64,000 bases of DNA from Paenibacillus sp. PL2-23 (GTDB taxonomy: Bacteria > Bacillota > Bacilli > Paenibacillales > Paenibacillaceae), in assembly GCF_040834005.1 (NCBI RefSeq), contig NZ_CP162129.1, forward strand, positions 3,062,001-3,126,000, read 5' to 3'. The translations under genes were made by a program, and so were the position numbers. The notes beneath the pieces were generated by a model, which saw only the letters and a list, made by a program, of their open reading frames with translations, was not told where the DNA came from and made no database searches. Shown in pieces: positions 42,079 through 51,320 of the stretch (positions are counted from its first letter, which is position 1; every line of letters begins with the position of its first letter).

Positions 42079-45000
42079 CTAAGCTTCAAGCGCCGCTTTT
42101 TTAGCTTTTTTGCGATTCAGGAACTCATACACAATAGGCACAATAATCAGGGTAAGAAGTGTGGAGCTCGTCAAGCCGCCGATGACGGTAACCGCCATAC
42201 CCTTGGAGATCAGGCCGCCCGACTCAAAGCCGAAGGCTAGCGGCAGCAGGGCTCCAACCGTCGCGATTGCGGTCATCAGAATAGGACGCAAGCGCGTAAC
42301 ACCCGCTTCCAGCAAGGCTTCACGGACAGACAGACCCTCCTGCTCCTTGTGAATAACGCGGTCAATCAAGACGATGGCATTAGTGACGACAATACCAATC
42401 AGCATCAAAGCCCCGATCATCGCCGTAGCGCTGATCGTTTCCCCGAACACCAGCAAGCCAAGCATTGCGCCGATGACGGAGAACGGCAGGGAGAACAGAA
42501 TCGTCAGCGGCGTCAGCGCACCGCCGAACGTCAGCACCAGCACCAGGTATACGACGGCAATAGCGGCGAGAATGGCTAGGCCCAGCTGCGAGAACGTTTC
42601 ATTCATCTGCTCGGTTACGCCGCCCATGTCGATATCAACCTGGCTCGGAAGCTCCATTTCGTCTGTCATTGTCTGAAGCTCTGTGGATACCGCACCTACA
42701 TTCGATGCCGTTACTTCTGCGGAAACCGAGGAGTAGACGCGATCGTTAAGGCGGGTAATGGTATTCGGCGATTCGCCTTCCTCGATCGTCACGACATCCT
42801 TAAGCGCTACAGGAGTGCCTAGCGGAGAAGGAATTATGACATTCTCCAGGTCAGCAAGATTATTGTAGGTGCGCTGCTCGACATTCAAGTAGACCGTTAC
42901 GTCTTCCCCGTCCTTCTCGATGGTTGTCAGCGTCGGCTGGGTACGGATCGGGCTTAACGCCATAGCGACCTGGCCTGCGGTCAGACCGTATTGGCTCAGC
43001 TTCTGGCGATCCGCGACAATACGGTATTGCTCATAGGTCTCCGCCAGGTCGGAGTCGACATTTTTCAGGCTTTCATTGCTGTTCAGGCTTGCGACAAGCT
43101 CATCAACCACGGGCTGTATGGTCTCCATGTCAGGACCGTACACGTTCATAGAGATCGTGGAGCCGCCCAGGCTTGCGCCTCCGAAGTTCTGCTCCTTCCA
43201 CTCGCCTTGTCCGCCCAGCTCTTGCAGCAGCGGCACAATACGCTCCTTCTCCTCCGTGAAGCCGTCGAACGATTTGTCATACGTCAGACTGAACAGCGCC
43301 TGCTTGGAAGCGCCCGGATTCATCGGATTCTGGCCGCCGATAGAATATTGTACAATGGTAACGCCCTCGCGCTCCATCAACATATTTTCCGCTTCAAGCG
43401 CCATGTCGATGACACTTTCCTTGGTTTCGCCTGGAGCCGGATTATAAGTCACAATCATCGATTTCTGCTCGTCAGCCGGCAGGAAGCTGAAGCCGACAAC
43501 GGGAGCAAGCAGCAAGCTGCCTACTAACAGCAGCACCGCGCCGCCGAAGGTAACAAATTTATGGTCAAGCGACCAGCGAAGCACCTTCTTATACCATAAT
43601 GCAAGCGCGCCAGGCTTCTCCTCGTGCATTTGATGCGCCTTCAAGCCATTGCGGAACATCATATGGGCCATCATCGGCACAACTGTTATGGCGACGATCA
43701 GAGACGCGGCAAGCGCGAACACAACGGTCAGCGCGAACGGCATGAACACCTCTCCCACCATGCCGGATACGAAGCCGAGCGGAAGGAATACAGCTACTGT
43801 CACGATGGTGGAAGCCATAATGGGAACAAACATCTCGCGCGTCGCTTCCAGAATCAGCTCCTTGCCCTTCAGCTTCTCTGTGGAGAGAGACATCCTTCTA
43901 TAGACGTTCTCAATGACGACGATGGAGTCGTCGATGACGCGTCCGATCGCAACCGTAATAGCGCCAAGCGTCATAATGTTAAGCGTAATATCCATTTGGT
44001 TCAGAGCCAGCACAGCCATCAGAATGGAGAGCGGGATCGATACAACGGATATGATTGTCGAGCGAATATTGCGCAGGAATAACAGGATAATGACAATTGC
44101 GCAGAGCGCGCCAATTACTGCTTTGCTCAGCATCGTATGGACGGAAGCTTCAATCGGCTCGCCTTGGTCGAACGCGACGGTAATCTCCAGACCGTCATTC
44201 GCAGCCTCCAGCTCCTCAATCTCGGCCTTCACCGCATTCACAACATCGACCGTATTGGCATCGGCCGCCTTGACAATGCTGACGCCGATAGCATCCTTGC
44301 CATTCGTGCGGGAGATGGATTCCGCTTCGCCGACTACCTCCAGCTTGGCGACATCACTAAGCTTCACGCCTGGCATCAGAATCAGATTGTTCAGCTGCTC
44401 CTCCGTCGTGATGTTGCCTTCCACCAGCACCGATTTCTCAGATTCCCCGAACTCGAAGATGCCGAGCGGCGCAGAGATGGCAGACGCTTGAATAATGCCC
44501 TGCACCGCCTCCTGCGTAAGGCCGGTCTGCGCAAGCGCTGCCTGGTCGAAGGTCAGCTGGCCCTTCACGACATTCTGACCGGAAACCTGCACATCCGCAA
44601 CGCCTTCCAGTCCTTGAATGCGTGGGATGACATTGTCAACGGCCTGCTTCGTCAGCTGAGCCAGGTCCATCTGGTCATTGGACAAGCTGAGCGACAGCAC
44701 CGGGAACGCGTTGAAGCTGATGCGGGACACATCAGGATCCTGCACGCCATCCGGGAAGCTCAAGTCCGTCAATAAGCTTTTGACCTCGCTTGCGGCCTTC
44801 TCCATATCGGTTTCATAAGTAAATTCGATAATAATGGAAGAAGCGTTCTCCATGGAGGTGGAGGAAACATTCGTTACGCCAGGCATATTGCGGGTACGCT
44901 GCTCAATTGGCATCGACACCTTCTCCATAACCTCTTCCGGCGCGGCGCCGGGATAAATCGTCGTTACGCTGACGATGGGGATCGTAATATCGGGTATAGT

Positions 45001-45111
45001 CTCCATCTTCATGTTTGTGCCGGCGTATAAGCCCGCAAATGTAACAAGCAGTGTCATGATCCATAATGCAAATTTGTTGTTCAACGAAAACTTAATGATA
45101 CCCTTCAACAC
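42079..45111 (-). CDS. RND-family efflux pump (AcrB/SwrC-like)
   Basis: 1010 residues, standard for ACR_tran proteins with twelve helices and two large extracytoplasmic loops. N-terminal FSLNNKFALWIMTLLVTFAG, then MPIEQRTRNMPGVTNVSS; GAITVAIGRVIDDSIVVIEN is the helix 4 motif with the two aspartates of the proton relay. The second half carries VAIDM-type porter repeats and LMLIGIVVTNAIVLIDRV. Without a periplasm or an outer-membrane channel it acts as a single-component exporter, as SwrC does for surfactin. It is preceded by a two-component pair, so it is probably induced by a membrane stress or a cationic or lipopeptide compound. Confidence 0.9.
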   Translation of the reverse strand: MLKGIIKFSLNNKFALWIMTLLVTFAGLYAGTNMKMETIPDITIPIVSVTTIYPGAAPEEVMEKVSMPIEQRTRNMPGVTNVSSTSMENASSIIIEFTYETDMEKAASEVKSLLTDLSFPDGVQDPDVSRISFNAFPVLSLSLSNDQMDLAQLTKQAVDNVIPRIQGLEGVADVQVSGQNVVKGQLTFDQAALAQTGLTQEAVQGIIQASAISAPLGIFEFGESEKSVLVEGNITTEEQLNNLILMPGVKLSDVAKLEVVGEAESISRTNGKDAIGVSIVKAADANTVDVVNAVKAEIEELEAANDGLEITVAFDQGEPIEASVHTMLSKAVIGALCAIVIILLFLRNIRSTIISVVSIPLSILMAVLALNQMDITLNIMTLGAITVAIGRVIDDSIVVIENVYRRMSLSTEKLKGKELILEATREMFVPIMASTIVTVAVFLPLGFVSGMVGEVFMPFALTVVFALAASLIVAITVVPMMAHMMFRNGLKAHQMHEEKPGALALWYKKVLRWSLDHKFVTFGGAVLLLVGSLLLAPVVGFSFLPADEQKSMIVTYNPAPGETKESVIDMALEAENMLMEREGVTIVQYSIGGQNPMNPGASKQALFSLTYDKSFDGFTEEKERIVPLLQELGGQGEWKEQNFGGASLGGSTISMNVYGPDMETIQPVVDELVASLNSNESLKNVDSDLAETYEQYRIVADRQKLSQYGLTAGQVAMALSPIRTQPTLTTIEKDGEDVTVYLNVEQRTYNNLADLENVIIPSPLGTPVALKDVVTIEEGESPNTITRLNDRVYSSVSAEVTASNVGAVSTELQTMTDEMELPSQVDIDMGGVTEQMNETFSQLGLAILAAIAVVYLVLVLTFGGALTPLTILFSLPFSVIGAMLGLLVFGETISATAMIGALMLIGIVVTNAIVLIDRVIHKEQEGLSVREALLEAGVTRLRPILMTAIATVGALLPLAFGFESGGLISKGMAVTVIGGLTSSTLLTLIIVPIVYEFLNRKKAKKAALEA

Positions 45112-45141
45112 ATTCCACTCCTCGCTATAGTCTCTATATGG

Positions 45142-45831
45142 TCAAACCTTGAACCTGTAACCAACGCCCCACACCGTCTCGATATATTGCGGATTGGAGG
45201 GATCATGCTCGATCTTCTCCCTCAGCCGCCGGATATGGACGGTGACAGTGGCGGGATCGCCGATTGCGTCGAGCCCCCATACGCGCTCGAACAGCTCTTC
45301 TTTCTCGAAGACTCGGTTGGGATAGGAAGCGAGCAGCAGGAGCAGCTCATATTCCTTGCCGGTCAGAGGCGCTTCCTCATCGTGGATGACCACTTTGCGC
45401 GCGTTTTTGTCAATTTGAAGCCCTCTAATCTGGATGACCTGGCCCGCGCTCGGCTTGTCGGCGGTCAATCGCTCATATCGGGACAAATGCGCCTTGACTC
45501 GAGCGACAAGCTCGCTGGGACTGAACGGCTTCGTCATATAATCATCGGCGCCTAGACCAAGCCCTCTAATCTTGTCGATATCCTCCTTCTTCGACGTCAC
45601 CATCAGAATAGGTATGTCCAGCTTGGCGCGAATTTCCCGGCATATCTCGAAGCCGTCCAGCCTCGGCAGCATCACATCCAGCACGATGAGATCATAGCCG
45701 CCCTCCAGCGCCTTTTGAAGCCCGATATCGCCGCGCCCTTCAATATGAACCTGATACCCATGGCTTTCCAAATAATCTCGCTCCAGCTCGGCGATTGCTT
45801 TCTCGTCCTCTACGATTAAGATGCTTTTCAA
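45142..45831 (-). CDS. OmpR/PhoB-family response regulator
   Basis: 229 residues. The receiver domain has acidic pair ED at 8-9, phosphoacceptor Asp52 (LIVLDVMLPRLDG) and Lys near 101 (YMTKPFSPSEL). The winged-helix DNA-binding domain has LTGKEYELLLLLASYPNRVF and the C-terminal VRRLREKIEHD-type segment (HIRRLREKIEHDPSNPQY). It overlaps the kinase gene by 4 nt and lies 30 nt upstream of the RND gene, its likely target. Confidence 0.92.
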   Translation of the reverse strand: MKSILIVEDEKAIAELERDYLESHGYQVHIEGRGDIGLQKALEGGYDLIVLDVMLPRLDGFEICREIRAKLDIPILMVTSKKEDIDKIRGLGLGADDYMTKPFSPSELVARVKAHLSRYERLTADKPSAGQVIQIRGLQIDKNARKVVIHDEEAPLTGKEYELLLLLASYPNRVFEKEELFERVWGLDAIGDPATVTVHIRRLREKIEHDPSNPQYIETVWGVGYRFKV

Positions 45832-47318
45832 GTGTCTTCACCGCCTTCGCTTTCGGCATCTGCTGCAAGTGGAAGCCTGATACAGAATCGCGCTCCCCCA
45901 TCTTGCTTGTTCTCTGCCCATACTTCGCCGCCATGGCCGCTGATCATCTGCTGCACGATCGCCAGCCCAAGCCCGCTCCCCCCCGATTCGGAGTTGCGAG
46001 ATTGCTCCGCCCTGTAGAAGCCTTCAAAGATATAAGGCAGATCCTGCGGATCAATGCCGGGACCGTTATCCTCGATCGTAATGATAGCAGCTTGGCGTTC
46101 ACGGCCAATGCTCAGCCTGACCTGTCTCTCCCGCCCCTCATCATTATGAAGCATATACTTTACGCTGTTGTCGAGCATATTGATGAAGACGCGGTACAAC
46201 TTGTCGGGATCGGCGGCGACAATCAGAGGCTCCTGCGTTTGCTGCTCATAGATGAGACGCACCCCGGATTTCTCCAGATCGAACCGCTGCTCCTCGGCCA
46301 AATGCTTCATGTACCTGTTCATGTCGACGCGCTTAAAGTCGTAGGCAACCTTGTGCAAATCGAGCTTGGAGAATAGGAACAATTCGTCAATCAGTTGATC
46401 CATGTCGGAGGCCTTGCGGTAAATGGTCTCCATGTAACGGCTTCTCTTCTCATCCGTGTTTGCGATGCCGTCCATTATACCTTCCACATACCCTTTGATA
46501 GCCGAAATCGGCGTCTTCAAATCATGCGAGATGTGGGACAGGAGCAGCTTCCGGTTCTCCTCGTACTGGAGGCTTTGATCAATCGACTGCTTCAGCCTGA
46601 CCCTCATGTCCTCGAACGCCGCCGCAAGCTGGGCAATCTCGTTCTGCTTGCGCTGCTTGCCAAATTTGGAACGCGGGCTTGGCAGCTCATCGCTCAAATC
46701 ACCATCCTTGATTCGCAGCACCGCAGAACGAAGTGCTCGAATCGGTCGAATGATGCTTCGGGACACGAAATACGTAAGCAGCAAGCTCGTTAAGCAGACA
46801 AACAGCAAGCCGGCCGCAAGCGTGAGCGGATGCCAGAATATCGGAACAGGCTCCGACCGGTAATAGATAACGACCAGACCCTCGGCTCCATCCGCATATT
46901 GGAACGGCACACGCTCGGATTGGAACCGGAATAAATCAAGGAACAGCACCTCCTTCGATTCATCCACAATGCCCTGCCAATTCGCGTTCGGAGACAGCTC
47001 CTGAAGAAACGGTGATACGGTCTGCACAGCCCCCGCCTTAATCAGCAGCATGCCAGCCCACTGCTCGCTCAGCTTCCTCTGCATTTCGCTGAGGTAAGCC
47101 ACTTCATCCAGTCTCTCCGGCTGCTCCCGGAGCACATACAGAAGCTCCCCGTAAATCATCGCTTGATTAAAGCTTTCATTTCGTTTGGCATCTGTAATCT
47201 CTCTTAGATCCTGGTTGCCGGCGGCGAAGATCAAGATGAGCATAAAGAGAGTAAGCAGAATAAGCGGAACGACCGCCATGGCGAGATAGGACATATACAA
47301 TTTCACTTTGATGGACAA
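45828..47318 (-). CDS. Membrane sensor histidine kinase
   Basis: 496 residues from TTG 47316-47318, with GGAGAGTG 5 nt upstream. TM1 (10-32), an extracytoplasmic sensor region of about 130 residues, TM2 (about 165-187), HAMP (187-245), and HisKA with His265 in LLSHISHDLKTPISAIKGY. HATPase boxes are NMLDNSVKYMLHN, IEDNGPGIDPQDLPYIFEGF and SGGSGLGLAIVQQM. The kinase precedes its regulator, the reverse of the commonest order. The signal is unknown; control of the RND pump is inferred from the operon. Confidence 0.92.
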   Translation of the reverse strand: MSIKVKLYMSYLAMAVVPLILLTLFMLILIFAAGNQDLREITDAKRNESFNQAMIYGELLYVLREQPERLDEVAYLSEMQRKLSEQWAGMLLIKAGAVQTVSPFLQELSPNANWQGIVDESKEVLFLDLFRFQSERVPFQYADGAEGLVVIYYRSEPVPIFWHPLTLAAGLLFVCLTSLLLTYFVSRSIIRPIRALRSAVLRIKDGDLSDELPSPRSKFGKQRKQNEIAQLAAAFEDMRVRLKQSIDQSLQYEENRKLLLSHISHDLKTPISAIKGYVEGIMDGIANTDEKRSRYMETIYRKASDMDQLIDELFLFSKLDLHKVAYDFKRVDMNRYMKHLAEEQRFDLEKSGVRLIYEQQTQEPLIVAADPDKLYRVFINMLDNSVKYMLHNDEGRERQVRLSIGRERQAAIITIEDNGPGIDPQDLPYIFEGFYRAEQSRNSESGGSGLGLAIVQQMISGHGGEVWAENKQDGGARFCIRLPLAADAESEGGEDT

Positions 47319-47429
47319 TCGATCACTCTCCGCTGCTGTTCAAACTTCTCAATCTATCGTTTATCATAACGGTGAATTCTAAACGAAAACGTACGGGATT
47401 CTTACAAATTTATTACGAAATGAATTCTA

Positions 47430-47473
47430 AAAAGAAACAAGCCGGATCGCTTCAATAGCGAATCCGGCTTGCT
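47430..47473 (-). terminator. Terminator of the LplABC-like importer operon
   Basis: Minus strand: GCAAGCCGGATTCGCT pairs with AGCGATCCGGCTTGT (one unpaired base), followed by TTCTTTTT. It lies just after the LplC-like stop at 47495. Confidence 0.8.
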
Positions 47474-47494
47474 TCTATAGACCAGCCCCGTGAA

Positions 47495-48427
47495 TTAGCC
47501 CTTCACGCCGCCGACCATCATGCCTTTGACAAAATATTTCTGTAGGAACGGATATACCATAATAATAGGAAGCGATGCGACAATGGTCATCGTCGCTCGA
47601 ATGGAGAACGGCGTTACGCCCGCATTCTGCTGGCCTACATTGGAGAACGCATCGCTGGCGGATTTGGCGCTCATGGAAGCGTTCGAGTTTTGCAATATTT
47701 TCTGAAGCTCGTATTGCAGTGTGCTCAGATCGATATTCGATGAGTTATACAGGAACACGTCGAACCATTGATTCCATTGGTAGACTCCGCTGAACAGAGC
47801 AACCGTCGCCAGCACCGGCGTACTGAGAGGCAGCACAATGCTGAAGAAGTTCCGATATTCGCCGGCGCCATCGATTCGCGCGGATTCTAGGATGCTCTCT
47901 GGCAGCCCTTCAATGAAGGAGCGGATAATAATGAGATTAAATACGCCGATCAAGCCCGGGAATATATATACCCAGAAGCTGTCGATCAAGCCCAGGTCGC
48001 GAATGAGCAGGAAGTTCGGAATCAAGCCTCCATTAATATACATGGTCAGGATGAAGGCCACCGTCACAAATTTCCTCAGAATAAACTCCTCGCGGCTGAT
48101 CGTATAAGCGACCATCGCGGAGCAGAATACCGTAAGCACGGTCCCGATGACGGTTCGAAGCACAGATATCATCGTCGCGTGAAAAATAGTCGCTTCAGCA
48201 AGCACATATTTATAATTTTCCAGTGTCCATATGCGTGGCACGAGATAGATGCCCCCGCGAATGGAATCGTTGGCGTTGTTCAAGGATACGGCGAGCGTGT
48301 TCAGGAACGGGTACAGCGTGACGATCATTAAGAGCGTCAGCACAGTGAAATTCGCGTATTCGAACACTCGGTCTCCCGTCGACATCGGCCTGCCCTTGCT
48401 TTTGCGTTTGAGTGATATTCCAGCCAA
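47495..48427 (-). CDS. Carbohydrate ABC importer permease (LplC/YtcP-like)
   Basis: 310 residues, six helices. The EAA coupling loop is ESILESARIDGAGEYRNFFSIVLPLSTPVLATV. The N-terminal basic stretch (SLKRKSKGRPMSTGDRVFEY) and VTLYPFLNTLAVSLNN are typical of the LplC family. The C-terminal end YPFLQKYFVKGMMVGGVKG is the standard MalG-type terminus. It is the last gene of the importer operon, before its terminator. Substrate is probably an oligosaccharide, by family. Confidence 0.9.
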   Translation of the reverse strand: MAGISLKRKSKGRPMSTGDRVFEYANFTVLTLLMIVTLYPFLNTLAVSLNNANDSIRGGIYLVPRIWTLENYKYVLAEATIFHATMISVLRTVIGTVLTVFCSAMVAYTISREEFILRKFVTVAFILTMYINGGLIPNFLLIRDLGLIDSFWVYIFPGLIGVFNLIIIRSFIEGLPESILESARIDGAGEYRNFFSIVLPLSTPVLATVALFSGVYQWNQWFDVFLYNSSNIDLSTLQYELQKILQNSNASMSAKSASDAFSNVGQQNAGVTPFSIRATMTIVASLPIIMVYPFLQKYFVKGMMVGGVKG

Positions 48428-48442
48428 TGGCCTCTCCTCCTT

Positions 48443-49411
48443 CTAATACAATCTGGCTTCGCCCAATCGTTTGGCAAGGTTGTTGGCTGCGAACAGCAAG
48501 ACGAAGCTGACGATTGTTTTGAACATTCCAGCGGCGATCGACAGCGAGAAGTTGCCCTGGGCGATTCCGTATTTCAGTACAAATATGTCAAGATTCTCCG
48601 AGTAATCGATGTTCATGCCGTTACCGAGCAGGTATTGAGGCTCGAACCCGGATTCCATCAAATAGCCGATATTCATAATAAGCAGGACAACAATAACCGG
48701 CTTAATGCCTGGCAGCGTAATATGCCACATCCGCTTGAAGCGCCCTGCGCCGTCAATCTCGGCTGCTTCGTATTGAGCGGGATCAATCATGGTCATAGCA
48801 GCCAGATACACAATGGTATTCCAGCCGACGTCCTTCCATACGGTGCTGGCACCGAAGATTGTCCAGAATTGCTCCGGTATGCCCAGGAACAAGATTTCTT
48901 CCTTGATCATACCCATTGCCATCAGGATTTCGTTAATGATGCCGTCGGGGGACAAGGTAGTCTGAATGATGCCCGCGGCGACAACCCAGGATATAAAATG
49001 CGGCAAGTAGCTGACAGTCTGTACGATTCGCTTGAATACGATTTGTCGCAGCTCATTAAGCAGCAGCGCCAGCGTGATGGCGGTCACAAATCCCAGTACA
49101 AGATTGATGCCGCTCATCGCCAGCGTATTGCGCAGCACCCGCAGGAAGCGCTCGTCCTCGAACAGGAAGCGGAAATGCTCGAAGCCGATCCACTCCTGCT
49201 CCCAGAAGCCCAGCGCCGGCTTATACTTTTGGAATGCGATCGTCCAACCCCATAGCGGAACGTATTTAAATATAAAGAGCCAAATAACAAATGGCATAGA
49301 CATCACAAGCAGAGGATGCTGCTGGATCAAGGTTCTAACAACCCGTTTCAACCGGGATGGTTTCTTGTACGCTACCGCTGCAGATTCCAGGCCCTGTGCA
49401 TGGTTCTCCAT
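48443..49411 (-). CDS. Carbohydrate ABC importer permease (LplB/YteP-like)
   Basis: 322 residues, six helices. KYVPLWGWTIAFQKYKPALG and WIGFEHFRFLFEDERFLRVL near the N-terminus are typical of LplB/YteP. The coupling loop is PAQYEAAEIDGAGRFKRMWH. It pairs with the adjacent LplC-like permease. No ATPase gene is present, which is normal: Bacillota often use a shared MsmX-type ATPase encoded elsewhere. Confidence 0.9.
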   Translation of the reverse strand: MENHAQGLESAAVAYKKPSRLKRVVRTLIQQHPLLVMSMPFVIWLFIFKYVPLWGWTIAFQKYKPALGFWEQEWIGFEHFRFLFEDERFLRVLRNTLAMSGINLVLGFVTAITLALLLNELRQIVFKRIVQTVSYLPHFISWVVAAGIIQTTLSPDGIINEILMAMGMIKEEILFLGIPEQFWTIFGASTVWKDVGWNTIVYLAAMTMIDPAQYEAAEIDGAGRFKRMWHITLPGIKPVIVVLLIMNIGYLMESGFEPQYLLGNGMNIDYSENLDIFVLKYGIAQGNFSLSIAAGMFKTIVSFVLLFAANNLAKRLGEARLY

Positions 49412-49457
49412 TATGAGTTTCTCTCCTTCCGGCTTGCAATCGACATACGGACGTGCG

Positions 49458-49496
49458 ATAGGCCGACCCTGCGCAGCAGGCGTCAGGTCGGCCTAT
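49458..49496. other. Intercistronic hairpin between the binding protein and LplB-like genes
   Basis: Perfect 11-bp inverted repeat, ATAGGCCGACC and GGTCGGCCTAT, with a 17-nt loop. There is no T run on the minus strand, so it is more likely an mRNA-stabilising or attenuating stem-loop that raises binding-protein over permease expression, as is common in such operons. Confidence 0.6.
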
Positions 49497-49528
49497 GTTT
49501 GCATCGCCGTTATGAGCGCGGCGTTCTC

Positions 49529-51232
49529 TTATTTGGCCGCTTCAACCAGTTTCTTCACTTCTTCTGTCATAAACTTCTCGTATTCCGCCGTATCCAGCTT
49601 GCCGAATTCGCCTACGTAATCGTTCCAGATGCTTTCGAATTCGTCCGGCTTGGACAAGACGAGTTTCGGGAAATACTTTTTAACAAGCTCGGTTTTTTTC
49701 GTTTCGTAGATTTGCGGCTGGGAGCCCTGCTCCTTTGGAATGCCCCATGCAGGGAACCATGGACGAACATCCGGCGCCGAGAACATCTCGGAATACGTCT
49801 GTACGCCGTATTTGCCCAGAATGGTTTTGTCCGCCTCAGTCAAGCTCATTTGGAATACCTCAGGCTGCAGACCCGGCGCAAGCGCGTTGCCGTTGGACAG
49901 CGTCGAGTTTGTGCCGTATTGCGGCCAGTTCCAGTCATAATATTTGAAGCCGAACGTTTCGCGGAACGGTTCGTTAATTTTTTGAATTTGCTCCGCCGTA
50001 CGATAGAAGCGTCCTTTGTCGTCGATCTCATACGTTTCGCCTTGAATGCCCCAGCTTTTCAGAATTTGATTCTCTTCCTTCAGCAGGTTGTCGATATATT
50101 GAATGATGCGAACAGGATCCTTGGCGCTGACCGTAATGCCCATGCCGCGGTTTTTGACGAAGCCGGGAGGGTCCAGATACTGGTCCTTCTGACCGTCGAA
50201 TGTGACAGGCAGCGGGAAGTAGACAAAGTCATCCTTGGCCGGGTCGGCTTTGGCCGCGTCCTTCAGCACGTTCTGCGCGTTGCCGATCTGCCAGCCGTAA
50301 TCGAAGAATCCTACAACCTTGCCGGAGGTGAGCTTCGCCAGGTATTGATCGTAGTTGTCTACGAAGGAAGCTTTGTCGAACAGCCCATCAGCATTCAGCT
50401 TGTTCAGCTCGGACAGCCAGCGCTTGGTGGCGTCTGTCGCGGAATACGTTTTGGCTTCATGGGTGTTCATATCGACGATCACTTCGCCGTCATTCGGATA
50501 TCCCTGCAAGTGCATAGGAGGGTTGGAGGTTGCAAAAAATCTCCAGTCATGCGTCAATGTAACGAAGCCAGTCAGATCTTCATCGCTATGCTTCGCTACA
50601 AAATCGCGGACCAATGTGAAGTATTCGTCCATCGTTTTGATTTGCGGGTAGCCCGCTTCCTTTAGAACCCGGCGCTGAACCCAGAACGCGCCTTGGTTAA
50701 TGTTAGGATCCGGTACAAATTCGCCAACCACATTGGAGAATGGCAGGAAATAAATTTTGCCGTCCTCTGTTTGCATCTGATTGTAATAAGGACCATATAC
50801 GCGCTTAATGTTCGGACCATGCTCCTCGATCAGCTCTGTCAAATCGATGAACGCCCCTGCGCCAAGCACCTCGTCAATCGCCGCATCCGGGATGAGCACG
50901 TCCGGATATTTGTTCGACGCAATCATCGTACCGATCTTGGTGTTCAGGTCGCCGACCAAATTTTCGATTTTGAAGTTAACGCCCGTCTGATCCTCCAGCA
51001 ATTTGCCGATTGTCGTTTCGTTGGTGTTAATGTCTTTGGCAGCGCCCGCTCCGTTGAAGTAAGTGAAGGTCACCTTCTCCAGCGGCTTGTCGGTAGCCGC
51101 GGATTGTCCGTCCGAGTTGCTCGGAGCTTTTGTTGACGATGGGTTGCCGTTGCCGTTGCCCGAGCAAGCCGAAGCGACGAGCGAGAATAAAAGAATGACG
51201 CTGACTACCATTGTCGACCAATGTTTCTTCAT
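49529..51232 (-). CDS. Carbohydrate ABC importer binding lipoprotein (LplA-like)
   Basis: 567 residues, longer than MalE types but normal for LplA-like proteins. The signal peptide ends in the lipobox LVASACSGNG with Cys23, followed by an Asn/Ser/Thr-rich linker. The mature part has TFTYFNGAGAAKDINTNETT, TGVNFKIENLVGDLNTKIGT and the C-terminal FESIWNDYVGEFGKLDTAEYE. It presents an oligosaccharide or glycan fragment to the two permeases. A cre-like site lies just upstream of its ribosome binding site. Ligand unknown. Confidence 0.9.
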   Translation of the reverse strand: MKKHWSTMVVSVILLFSLVASACSGNGNGNPSSTKAPSNSDGQSAATDKPLEKVTFTYFNGAGAAKDINTNETTIGKLLEDQTGVNFKIENLVGDLNTKIGTMIASNKYPDVLIPDAAIDEVLGAGAFIDLTELIEEHGPNIKRVYGPYYNQMQTEDGKIYFLPFSNVVGEFVPDPNINQGAFWVQRRVLKEAGYPQIKTMDEYFTLVRDFVAKHSDEDLTGFVTLTHDWRFFATSNPPMHLQGYPNDGEVIVDMNTHEAKTYSATDATKRWLSELNKLNADGLFDKASFVDNYDQYLAKLTSGKVVGFFDYGWQIGNAQNVLKDAAKADPAKDDFVYFPLPVTFDGQKDQYLDPPGFVKNRGMGITVSAKDPVRIIQYIDNLLKEENQILKSWGIQGETYEIDDKGRFYRTAEQIQKINEPFRETFGFKYYDWNWPQYGTNSTLSNGNALAPGLQPEVFQMSLTEADKTILGKYGVQTYSEMFSAPDVRPWFPAWGIPKEQGSQPQIYETKKTELVKKYFPKLVLSKPDEFESIWNDYVGEFGKLDTAEYEKFMTEEVKKLVEAAK

Positions 51233-51257
51233 CGTGTTGCCCCCTGCTAATATTATT

Positions 51258-51271
51258 TGAAAGCACTTTCA
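51258..51271. promoter_or_regulatory. Probable cre (CcpA) site upstream of the sugar importer
   Basis: TGAAAGCACTTTCA, a near-perfect palindrome differing by one base from the ideal TGAAAGCGCTTTCA. It lies 26-39 nt before the LplA-like start, in the position expected for carbon catabolite repression. Confidence 0.7.
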
Positions 51272-51320
51272 TTGTAACTTCAAAGCAAGCCGATGATGAC
51301 CCCCAAAACTTTAGTCTGTA

